The position numbers were made by a program, and so were the translations under genes. 30,249 nucleotides of DNA from assembly GCA_016793305.1 (NCBI GenBank), contig JAEUHU010000367.1:1-30249 (forward strand). Direction: 5' to 3'. The notes below the pieces were generated by a model, which was given only the letters and a program-made list of their open reading frames with translations, searched no databases and was not told the origin of the DNA. Of the stretch, positions 7,754 through 15,394 are shown piece after piece; the first letter of the stretch is position 1; each line of letters begins with the position of its first letter. This DNA comes from Planctomycetota bacterium (lineage in GTDB: Bacteria; Planctomycetota; UBA1135; UBA2386).

Positions 7754-9328
7754 TCACCGGGGGCCGGCGAGCTGTCCCGGATCGACGCCGAGGATCGGCA
7801 GCGCCCACCACCACAGCACCGGCACCAGCAGGGCCGCCGCCAGCAGGTCGACGACGAGGCCGGCGCGGGCCATCTGGCCGAAGGTGATGCGGCGCGACGC
7901 GAACACGATGGTGTTCGGCGGCGTCGCGATCGGCAGCATGAAGCCGCACGACGCGGCGATCACCGCCGGCAGCATCAGCACCAGCGGGTCGATCCGGGCG
8001 GCGATCGCCCCGTCGCGCAGGATCGGCAGCAGCAGGGTCGCCACCGCGGTGTTGCTGGCGATCTCGGACAGCATGGTGATCGTCACCACCAGCACGAACA
8101 GCAGCACCGCCGGGTGCACGGCGCCGATCAGCGGCCGCATCAGTTCGCCGAACGCCGCCGACACGCCGGTCGGCCCGAACGCATCCGCCATGGCGATGCC
8201 GCCGCCGAGCAGCAGCAGCAGGTCGAACGGCATCGTGCGCGCCGTCTCCCAGTCGCACAGGCGCCGGCCGTCCGGTGTTCCGGCGGGGATCAGGAACGCG
8301 AGGATCGCCACCAGCACGGCGACCGAGCCGTCGAGGATGAAGCGGTCGCGTTCGCCTTCGGGCACCAGGTAGTGGGCCCAGCCGTGCACGACCTCGCCGG
8401 CGCCGAACTGCAGGTCGCCGCGGGTCATCCACAGCAGCACCGCGAGCCCGAACAGCGCCGCGGTGCGCCGTTCCGCCGGGCTCCATGCCGGCAGCGACCG
8501 CGCTTCCTGCAGCAGTTCGCCGCCGCGCTCGAGCCGCCGCCCGGGCAGCGGCAGTGCAACGCGCGTGATCGCCGCACTGGCGACGACCGCGAGCAGCACC
8601 GCGAACGGGGCGAACGCGAGCACCCACAGCAGGAACGACACCGGCCGCGCGCCTGCCTTCACCAGCGGTTCGTGGGCGGCGAAGAAGATCGCGTTGGGAG
8701 CCGTGCCGATCGGCGTGCCGATGCCACCGATCGACGCGCCGTAGGCGATCGCACACATCACCGCGGCGCCGAAGTTCGCCATCGCCCGCGGCGGCAGCTC
8801 GCCGAGCGCCTGCGTGCGCTGCACCAGCACGGCGCCGATCGGCACCAGCAGCAGCGCCACCGCGGTGTTGTTGATCCACATCGACACCAGGGTCGCAGCG
8901 AGGAAGAACCCGAGCACCAGCCGGCGCGGGTACGGGCCCAAGGCGGCGACGAGGCGCAGCGCCAGCCGGCGGTGCAGGCCACAGCGCTCGACCGCCTGCG
9001 CCAGCACGAAGCCGCCGCCGAACAGCCACAGGATCGGATCGCCGTAGCCGCGCGTCAGCTCGGCCGTCGACCGCACGCCCAGCAGCGGCAGCAGGGCGAG
9101 CGGCACCAGCGAGGTCGCCGCGATCGGCATCGCCGCGAACAGCCAGCTCGAGGTCGTGAAGCCGGTGACGAACAGCAGGCGGCACGCGGCGTCCGGGCGC
9201 GCGTCCGGAAGGAACGGCAGGTGGCGCCCGGCGAGGGCGCAGGCGAGCCCGACCAGCAGGGCCAGGCACAGGCGCCAGAAGTGCACTTCGCGCGCGACGG
9301 ACGCTGGAGCGGCGGGCGTCGGCGCCAT
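7754..9328 (-). CDS. SLC13/DASS-family sodium:anion symporter
   Basis: 524-residue inner-membrane protein with about 11-12 hydrophobic segments. Family motifs of divalent-anion:Na+ symporters are seen twice, as expected from the inverted-repeat fold: SMWINNTAVALLL and SEIASNTAVATLL (the first has NNT where SNT is usual), and GIGTPIGTAPNAI and PIATPPNTIVF. Substrates in the family include succinate, malate, citrate and sulfate; the sequence alone does not say which. The start is the ATG at 9328, one base after the cutA stop. An 81-codon in-frame extension upstream is rejected because it runs antisense-like through cutA and is rich in Arg/Cys/Ser. It is the last gene of a tightly packed - strand run, so expression probably depends on the upstream promoter. 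Confidence 0.9.
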   Translation of the reverse strand: MAPTPAAPASVAREVHFWRLCLALLVGLACALAGRHLPFLPDARPDAACRLLFVTGFTTSSWLFAAMPIAATSLVPLALLPLLGVRSTAELTRGYGDPILWLFGGGFVLAQAVERCGLHRRLALRLVAALGPYPRRLVLGFFLAATLVSMWINNTAVALLLVPIGAVLVQRTQALGELPPRAMANFGAAVMCAIAYGASIGGIGTPIGTAPNAIFFAAHEPLVKAGARPVSFLLWVLAFAPFAVLLAVVASAAITRVALPLPGRRLERGGELLQEARSLPAWSPAERRTAALFGLAVLLWMTRGDLQFGAGEVVHGWAHYLVPEGERDRFILDGSVAVLVAILAFLIPAGTPDGRRLCDWETARTMPFDLLLLLGGGIAMADAFGPTGVSAAFGELMRPLIGAVHPAVLLFVLVVTITMLSEIASNTAVATLLLPILRDGAIAARIDPLVLMLPAVIAASCGFMLPIATPPNTIVFASRRITFGQMARAGLVVDLLAAALLVPVLWWWALPILGVDPGQLAGPR

Positions 9329-9329
9329 G

Positions 9330-9680
9330 TCACCCTGCCGTGGGGCCCACCGCGCCGACCAGCCAGCGCAGGTAGTCCGGTGCACCCCCGACCACCGGCA
9401 GTTCGAGGACCTCGGGCACCTCGTAGGGATGCAGCGCGAGCAGCCGTTCGCGTAGCGTTGCCGCCGCAGCGCGTGTCGTCTTGACGACCAGCAGGTGCTC
9501 GTCGGCGGTGTCGACGCGGCCCTGCCAGCGGAACACCGAACGCACTCCCGGCAGCACGTTGACGCAGGCACACAGGCCGTCCTCCACGAGGCGCGCCGCC
9601 AGCGCCTCTGCGCCGAGCTTGCCGGCCACGGACGACACCGCCGGGGCGGTGCACAGCACCACCACCGCGAGCTCGTTCAC
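9330..9680 (-). CDS. cutA: CutA1 divalent-cation tolerance protein
   Basis: 116 residues, the usual CutA length. Seen: LCACVNVLPGVRSVFRWQG (the trimer-core strand-turn-strand), EHLLVVKTT, and the HPYEVPEVLELPV segment near residues 83-95, followed by YLRWL. Family knowledge: CutA forms very stable ferredoxin-like trimers; genetic data in E. coli link it to copper tolerance, but the molecular role is unsettled. The start is a GTG that overlaps the phosphoesterase stop (GTGA), and the stop lies one base before the transporter ATG. CutA therefore sits translationally inside an operon with no obvious metal genes. Confidence 0.95.
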   Translation of the reverse strand: MNELAVVVLCTAPAVSSVAGKLGAEALAARLVEDGLCACVNVLPGVRSVFRWQGRVDTADEHLLVVKTTRAAAATLRERLLALHPYEVPEVLELPVVGGAPDYLRWLVGAVGPTAG

Positions 9681-10426
9681 TTGCCGCGCGCCAGCCGTTC
9701 GGCCAGCGCCGGGTGCAGGCCGGCGGCGTGGATCTTGGCCTGCGTGCGCCGGAAGTCGTAGGCGACGCGGTGGATCTCGACGCGATCGCCGTCGACCACG
9801 GCGAACGAGGCGCGCGGGTCGCCGTCGCGCGGCTGGCCGACGCTGCCGACGTTGACGATGCACGGTCCCTGCAGCCGGAACGTCGCGTGCTCGTCGGTCG
9901 CCTGGGTGAAGCGATAGTCCGGCCCGTGCACGCCGGGCCAGTGCGTGTGGCCGACGAAGCACGGCCGATCGAGCAGCGCGAACAGCTGCGCCATCTTGTC
10001 CGGCTCGAGGAAGCCGTCGCTCTTCAGCACGTACTCCATGACCGGATCGCGCGGCGAGCCGTGGCAGAACAGGAAGCCGTGCGCCTCCATGCGCTCGGGC
10101 AGCCCGCGCAGGAACTCCCAGGCGGCGCGGCGGCGCGGCCGCAGGAAGCCGGGGCGCAGCTGGTTGCGCGTGTAGAACAGGGCGTCGCGCGCCAGCGGGT
10201 TGAAGTCGTCGAGCTCGTGGAACAGGCCCCAGTCGTGGTTGCCCTGGATGGTCCACTTGCACCGCTGCATCACCAGCAGCGTCACCGGCAGCGGATCGGG
10301 GCCGTAGCCGACGACGTCGCCGAGGCAGGCGACCTCGCGCACGCCGAGGCTGTCGATGCGCTGCAGGACCGCGGTCACCGCTTCGAGGTTGCTGTGCAGG
10401 TCCGAGATCAGCGCGAACGTGCTCAA
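9677..10426 (-). CDS. calcineurin-like metallophosphoesterase (YfcE/MJ0936 type)
   Basis: 249 residues. All five phosphoesterase motifs are seen: SDLHSN (8-13), GDVVGYGPDP, GNHDW, CHGSPRD and GHTHWP, with VNVGSVGQPRDGDPRAS typical of the Metallophos_2 family that includes YfcE and MJ0936. Family members bind two metals and hydrolyse phosphodiesters; the natural substrate is unknown for most. The best start is a TTG at 10426 whose TTGA overlaps the stop of the DHH phosphoesterase, because residues before it are out of the family alignment and no ATG or GTG is nearby. Its position beside an oligoribonuclease-type DHH gene suggests a nucleotide-turnover role (inference). Confidence 0.92.
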   Translation of the reverse strand: MSTFALISDLHSNLEAVTAVLQRIDSLGVREVACLGDVVGYGPDPLPVTLLVMQRCKWTIQGNHDWGLFHELDDFNPLARDALFYTRNQLRPGFLRPRRRAAWEFLRGLPERMEAHGFLFCHGSPRDPVMEYVLKSDGFLEPDKMAQLFALLDRPCFVGHTHWPGVHGPDYRFTQATDEHATFRLQGPCIVNVGSVGQPRDGDPRASFAVVDGDRVEIHRVAYDFRRTQAKIHAAGLHPALAERLARGK

Positions 10427-11409
10427 GGGCGCTCGACCTCCGCCCGACCGAGGGCGGCCTGCACCGAGCGTTCGAGCGCGGCTTCGGCCTCGGCCAGCGA
10501 CATCCGCAGCGTCGCCCCGGCCGCCTTCTTGTGGCCGCCGCCGCCGAACAGGGCGACGATCCGCTGCACGTCGACGTCCGTGCGCGCGCGCAGGGAGCAC
10601 TTCACGGTGCCGTCGAAGCGCTCCTTCAGCAGGCAGACGACCTCGACGCCTTCGAGCGAACGCAGCGGATCGAGCACGGCGTCGGTGTCGAAGTCGACAC
10701 GGGCGCAGCGCTCCATCAACGCCTTGTCGAGGCTCGCCATCGCCAGCCGGCCACCGAGGCGCAGCCGATGGCGCGCCAGCGCTTCGCCCAGCAGGGCCGC
10801 CGAGTCCGGGTGGTTGCGGCGGTAGAGCGCGTCGAAGATCCTGCTGCCGTCGACGCCCGCCGCGACCAGTTCGCCGGCCATCGCGAACACCTCGGCATCG
10901 GCATTGCTGTAGCGGAACCAGCCGGTGTCGGCGACCAACGACAGGAACACGCCCTCGGCCGCGGCCGGCGACAGCGGCACGCCGAGTTCGCGGTGCAGCC
11001 GGCGGACCAGGGCCCCGGTCGCCGCCGCCGTCGGGTCGACGTAGCACACCGAACCGTCCCCGCGATCGCTGCCGACGTGATGGTCGATCACCGCGATCGG
11101 CTTGCCGCTCTGCTGCAGGCGTTGCCCGAGCGTCCCGACGCGCCCCAGCTGGCAGCAGTCGAGCAGGACGGCGACGTCGAAGGCCGGCAGCGGCGCATCG
11201 CCGCGCGCGTGCCCGAACGGCGTGTGCCTGGTCAGGAAGTCGAAGCTGCGCCCGATCGGGTCGGGGTTGACGATGTGCACCTGCTTGCCGAGCGCCTGCA
11301 GCAGGTGGAACAGCGCCACCTCCGCGCCGAGGCAGTCCCCGTCCGGGTTCTCGTGACCGGTCAGCAGGAAGCTGCCGTGGCTCTGCAGGACTTCGTGGAA
11401 CTTCGTCAC
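10423..11409 (-). CDS. DHH/DHHA1 phosphoesterase, NrnA-like nanoRNase/pAp phosphatase
   Basis: 328 residues, matching NrnA in length and layout. The DHH domain has GHENPDGDCLGAE (H19, D23, D25), LLDCC, IDHH (D109-H111) and a later VADTGWFRYSN. The DHHA1 domain has GCARVDFDTD-type strands and the nucleotide-binding loop GGGGHKKAAG near residues 287-296. Family knowledge: NrnA degrades 2-5-mer RNAs and dephosphorylates pAp, linking RNA turnover to sulfur metabolism. The GTG at 11409 is chosen as start, with an AGGA about 13 nt upstream; the ATG at 11425 is out of frame. It follows the amidohydrolase stop by 17 bp and overlaps the next gene by 4 bp. Confidence 0.9.
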   Translation of the reverse strand: MTKFHEVLQSHGSFLLTGHENPDGDCLGAEVALFHLLQALGKQVHIVNPDPIGRSFDFLTRHTPFGHARGDAPLPAFDVAVLLDCCQLGRVGTLGQRLQQSGKPIAVIDHHVGSDRGDGSVCYVDPTAAATGALVRRLHRELGVPLSPAAAEGVFLSLVADTGWFRYSNADAEVFAMAGELVAAGVDGSRIFDALYRRNHPDSAALLGEALARHRLRLGGRLAMASLDKALMERCARVDFDTDAVLDPLRSLEGVEVVCLLKERFDGTVKCSLRARTDVDVQRIVALFGGGGHKKAAGATLRMSLAEAEAALERSVQAALGRAEVERP

Positions 11410-11426
11410 GGGCCGTAGGGCCCATC

Positions 11427-12638
11427 CTAGGTAGGCGAACCGTTCGATGCGAGGCCGCAGCGCGGCACTCCTGCCGCCACGACCTGCAGCAGGGGCTCGC
11501 CATCGAGGAACGCGGCGAACGCCTGCCAGGGGTCGTGGCGACCGGTCGCCGAGAGCACCACGAAGTCGGCCCGACCTCCTCGCACGAGCCTGCCGAGGCC
11601 CGGCCGGCCGAGGCCGCTGGCCCCATGGCGGGTCGCCATCGTCAACAACTGCTGCGGCGAGAGCTCCGGCCAGAAGCGGGCCGCGCGCTGCAGTTCCCGC
11701 TGCATCGACAGGCCGTCGTTGCTGGCCAGGGAATCGGTGCCGAGAGCCACCGGGATCCCGGCATCGAGCCAGCGGGGCACCGGCGGCGGGGTCCTGCCGA
11801 AGAACGCGATCGTGCCGGGACAGACGACCAGCGACGCCCCGCTGCCGGCGAGGCGCTGCACGTCGCCCCGCTCGAGTTCCTGGCCGTGCACCAGCAGCGT
11901 GCCCGGACGCAGCAGTCCGAGCCGTTCGAGCCAACGCACGGCGCCAACCCCCGGCGGCACGAAGTCCGGCGGCAGGCGACCGAGCCGGTGCAGCAGGTCG
12001 GCGAACGGGCCCTTGCCGGTGCGCAGGAACTGCTGCTCCTCGGGCAGTTCGGCGCAGTGCACGGCGAGATGGCGGCGGTCGTCGGCCGCAGCCTGGAACA
12101 GGGCGGAGGACACCGAGTACGGAGCGTGCGGCGACCAGCCGACCGCGACGGCGCCCTGCGCTCGCTGCCGACGGTCGCGCAGCAACGCGTGCGCCCCGTG
12201 TCGGTCCAGGTGGAAGCCGGTCAGCTCGCGGTAGCTGCGCCCGGCGAGCCCGGCGGCCGCCATCGCCGGCAACGCCAGCCCGCTGCTGTCGATGTCGCCG
12301 ACCGCGGTGGCGCCCCCGCGCCACGAGGCCTCGAGCGAAGCTCGCAGTTGCGCCTGCTCGGCCCGGGCCGTCGTCCCGGCACGCTGCGCCATCACGGCGG
12401 ACACCCACGGCAGGAATGCGCGCGGGGCGCCGGGCAAGGGCGGCAGCTGCAGGTGCGCGTGGGCATTCACGAGCCCTGGCAGCACGCACACGTCGGCGAC
12501 CGGTCCACGCGCCCGCCGCAACGACTGCAACCGGCCTTGGGCGTCCCAGACCAGTTCCCCCGGGGCCAGCACCCGCCCCGGATCGAGCACGACGAAGCGC
12601 GCCGCCAACCGGAGCCTTCTGCTCCGGATCCGCGTCAC
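11427..12638 (-). CDS. amidohydrolase-superfamily deaminase (chlorohydrolase/MtaD/aminofutalosine deaminase type)
   Basis: 403-residue metal-dependent hydrolase. Seen: a small N-terminal beta-sandwich, GLVNAHAHLQ with the HxH metal pair (H60, H62), a GWSPHAPYSVS strand, HCAELPEEQQ with the third His and the catalytic-type Glu, LVHGQ, and ALGTDSLASNDGLSM with the metal-binding Asp. The HCAExxEE layout is that of cyclic amidine deaminases (SAH/MTA deaminase, TrzA/SsnA group, or aminofutalosine deaminase of menaquinone synthesis). I cannot tell these apart without an alignment. The start is a GTG overlapping the stop of the upstream lipoprotein (GTGA); earlier in-frame codons would lie inside that lipoprotein gene. 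It is an oddly metabolic gene to be coupled to a surface protein. Confidence 0.87.
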   Translation of the reverse strand: MTRIRSRRLRLAARFVVLDPGRVLAPGELVWDAQGRLQSLRRARGPVADVCVLPGLVNAHAHLQLPPLPGAPRAFLPWVSAVMAQRAGTTARAEQAQLRASLEASWRGGATAVGDIDSSGLALPAMAAAGLAGRSYRELTGFHLDRHGAHALLRDRRQRAQGAVAVGWSPHAPYSVSSALFQAAADDRRHLAVHCAELPEEQQFLRTGKGPFADLLHRLGRLPPDFVPPGVGAVRWLERLGLLRPGTLLVHGQELERGDVQRLAGSGASLVVCPGTIAFFGRTPPPVPRWLDAGIPVALGTDSLASNDGLSMQRELQRAARFWPELSPQQLLTMATRHGASGLGRPGLGRLVRGGRADFVVLSATGRHDPWQAFAAFLDGEPLLQVVAAGVPRCGLASNGSPT

Positions 12639-15388
12639 AGCTGGACGACGACGCGCAGCTCCCTGACGACGACGTTCGGGAAGGCCGCCGTGTTGTAGGT
12701 CATCTCGAAGCGGAACCCGGTGACGTCGATCGGAGACGAGATGAAGCCACCGTTCGTGCCGATCAGGTCCAGCCACGGCGTCACCAGCCCGGTCAGCGGC
12801 TGGGTGCCCGCGCCGTTCAAGGTGCCCCCCTGGAATCGGATCCGCACGGGGCCACTGGGGTCGTTCGCGAGTTGCACCCCGGCGGCACCCGTGTCGCCGT
12901 AGGTCACGTCGACCGTGCCATCGCCGTCGATGTCGACGTCGAGCTCGTAGCTCTTCCAGACCGGCGGGAACGCGAAACCACCGCGCCACTTCGAGGTGTC
13001 GCCCGACGCATCGTCACGGTCGAGCAGGAGGCCGGTGTGGGTGGCGACGTCGAAGGCCGGAATCGTGTTCGGGTTCGAGGCGACCGACGCAGAGCCGATC
13101 GCTTCGAGCCGGTAGAAGCCCGGCGCGCCGTTGCCAGCCTGGCTGACCACGTTCAGGAAGGCCTGGGCCGGGTTGGCGCCGCCGTTGCGGCTGCCCAGAC
13201 CACCACGGGTGTTGATCGCCCCGTCGACGGTGATGTCGCGGGCGGATTGCAGCAGGACGGTTCCACCGGAACCACCACCGCCGGGCGACGACCAACCGAA
13301 CTCGCTGTCGAAGGTGCCAGCCCCGTCGTTCGCGGGGTTGTTCGCGGTGATCAACACGCCGTCGCCGCCGCGCGCGAGGATCGAGCCGGTCGGCTGCACC
13401 ACGATCCCACCACCGGCACGCAGCGCGATCGCGCCGCCACCGCCGGTGCCACCGTGCCCGGCCATGAAGACCTGGCCCACGGTCGTGATCGCGACGAACT
13501 GGCCGAAGGGATGGGCACCGCCGCCACCACCGCCGGATCCACCGATGAGGAAGTGGTCCAGCGAGGTGTAGCCAGCGGGCGGAGACGCCGGGAAGGGCAG
13601 CGGCGTGAACGACGTGGAGACCGGTCCGGCGGGTCCGACGTTGGGCGGCAGCAGCGGTGCTGCGATCGAGGGCACCGCTGGCAGGTCGCCTGCCAGGGAG
13701 TAGCCACCACCACCACCACCGGGGGAGAAGAAGGAGCGGTAGATCAGGGACGACGGGACGGTCGGAGTGGGACCGATCGGATTGCTGGTGGCACTGGCCG
13801 CCAGCCCATTGGCAGGGTGGACTGGCGCACCCGCTCCCCCCGTCCCGACGTTCGTCCCGGCGTAGGCGTGCCCGGCCGGCAGCCGCACATCCTCACCCGG
13901 CTGACCGCTGTTGGCCGGCGTGGCGACCACGTTGCCGGGGCACTCGTCGCCGCCCTTGCCACCTGCGCTACCGCCAGGGCCACCGGCGCTGCCGCTCTGA
14001 CCGAGGGCCAGGGTGCTGGCGATGCCTCGGGCGTTGAACGTCGAGATCCGCGCCCCGGCGTGGGCCGCCAAGGTGCCCAGGGCGCTCGGCTGGTCGACAC
14101 CGCTCACGTCGAGAACGCCGCCGATGTCGGCTCGACCGCGCACGAAGAACTGCGGCACCACGGTGCCACGGAAGCGCACGGTGGTGCCCTCCGGCAGCAC
14201 GAACTCCGAGAAGTAGAAGCGGCCGTCGGTGACCGTCACGGGGTTGCCGTCCGGCGTGTTGGAACCAGGGATGGTGAACCCCGAGGTCAGGTTCCATTCG
14301 TAGACGTTGGCACTGACCTGCGTACCCAACTCGGGCCGGAACGGACCGTGGCGACCATCGCTGCCGATCAACCCGGGACGCGCACCGGAGGCCCAGATGC
14401 CACCGGACGAAACCGGATCCTGATTGGCGCCGGTCGAGAAGGTCTCACGGATCGTCTGCAGGATGATCTGCCCTTGCTCGGTGATGAACTGGAACTGCTG
14501 CGGTACGGCCGGAGTGCCGGCCAGGTCGCGCAGGTTGGGCGTCACGAACACCGTGATGCAGGAGTTGGCCGGCAACTGCGGCGGCTGGACCGAGACGACC
14601 GTGACTTCCTTGTCGCCGACGAACTCGGTGCCGATCTGCGGCAATCCGCCCAGCGGATCGCCTTCCACGTCCAGGTTGCAGCTGCCGTCGGTGAGCGTCG
14701 AGCGCTGCGTCACGCGGATCGGCGTGCCGGCCCCGAGCTGACCCTGCAGAGGCGTCGTGTCGATCAGTTCCGAGAACCGCAGCACGATGGTCGGGGTGCG
14801 CGACGTCGACGTCAGGTTGGTCGGAGCCAGCATCACCGCGCTGGGCGGCGCCTGGTCTTCGTCCAGAACGCCGCGCGAGGCGACGACGGTGCAGGAGAAC
14901 TCGCTCGACAGGCGGTCGCCGGTCAGGCTGCGCACGCCGAAGGCCGCGGACGAGCCGCCGGCGATGGTGATGATGTAGCTCTCGTTGCGCTGGAAGCCGA
15001 ACGTGCTGACGCCGTTCACCGTGCGCAACTTCGGGACGAAGGTCACTTCGCTGTCCTTGACCAGGAAGTCGCCGTCCGGGGCGACACCGGACGCGGTCCG
15101 GATCGAGATGCTGGCCGAGTTCACCGACGCCGGCTGGACCCGGTCGGAGAACTTGAAGCGCAGGCGCTGGTTCTCCGAGATCTCCGACACCGAGCATCCG
15201 GTCTGCGAGCAACCGAGATCACAGCTGATGATGCAGAAGGCCTGCCCGTCGAGACAACGGATGCGGACCGACGAGGTCGGATCCTCGTTGGATCCACCGG
15301 CGCAGCCGCCGGTCGCCAACAGCACGAGGCCGGTCAGGGACGGAAGAAGGAGGGGGTGGCGCATGACGGACATGGGAGATGCGGGCAT
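12635..15388 (-). CDS. giant lipoprotein with SbsA Ig-like domains and glycine-rich modules (paralogue 2)
   Basis: 917 residues. Three in-frame ATGs (15388, 15373, 15364) are possible starts; the third begins the plainest signal peptide, ending ATGGC, a weak lipobox. Then come a Cys cluster CIISCDLGCSQTGCSV (about residue 50-65); two SbsA-type Ig-like domains (SDRVQPASVNSASISI and the segment around RFSELIDTTPL, to FQFITEQ at about 300); a parallel-beta-like region; and glycine-rich stretches (GGSGGGGGG, GGTGGGGAIALRAGG, GGGGSGGTVLLQS) between about 450 and 760. A C-terminal beta domain contains DVDIDGDGTVDV, a Ca-binding-type DxDxDG loop. It begins 6 bp after the stop of its larger-spaced paralogue and shares its whole architecture, so the pair arose by tandem duplication. 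Surface exposure and adhesion or matrix function are inferred. Confidence 0.85.
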   Translation of the reverse strand: MPASPMSVMRHPLLLPSLTGLVLLATGGCAGGSNEDPTSSVRIRCLDGQAFCIISCDLGCSQTGCSVSEISENQRLRFKFSDRVQPASVNSASISIRTASGVAPDGDFLVKDSEVTFVPKLRTVNGVSTFGFQRNESYIITIAGGSSAAFGVRSLTGDRLSSEFSCTVVASRGVLDEDQAPPSAVMLAPTNLTSTSRTPTIVLRFSELIDTTPLQGQLGAGTPIRVTQRSTLTDGSCNLDVEGDPLGGLPQIGTEFVGDKEVTVVSVQPPQLPANSCITVFVTPNLRDLAGTPAVPQQFQFITEQGQIILQTIRETFSTGANQDPVSSGGIWASGARPGLIGSDGRHGPFRPELGTQVSANVYEWNLTSGFTIPGSNTPDGNPVTVTDGRFYFSEFVLPEGTTVRFRGTVVPQFFVRGRADIGGVLDVSGVDQPSALGTLAAHAGARISTFNARGIASTLALGQSGSAGGPGGSAGGKGGDECPGNVVATPANSGQPGEDVRLPAGHAYAGTNVGTGGAGAPVHPANGLAASATSNPIGPTPTVPSSLIYRSFFSPGGGGGGYSLAGDLPAVPSIAAPLLPPNVGPAGPVSTSFTPLPFPASPPAGYTSLDHFLIGGSGGGGGGAHPFGQFVAITTVGQVFMAGHGGTGGGGAIALRAGGGIVVQPTGSILARGGDGVLITANNPANDGAGTFDSEFGWSSPGGGGSGGTVLLQSARDITVDGAINTRGGLGSRNGGANPAQAFLNVVSQAGNGAPGFYRLEAIGSASVASNPNTIPAFDVATHTGLLLDRDDASGDTSKWRGGFAFPPVWKSYELDVDIDGDGTVDVTYGDTGAAGVQLANDPSGPVRIRFQGGTLNGAGTQPLTGLVTPWLDLIGTNGGFISSPIDVTGFRFEMTYNTAAFPNVVVRELRVVVQL

Positions 15389-15394
15389 CGTGGA

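Noticed and set aside
9329..9571. 81-codon N-terminal extension of the SLC13 transporter
   Set aside because: Lies in cutA, is rich in Cys/Arg/Ser, and the ATG one base after the cutA stop starts a normal family N-terminus.
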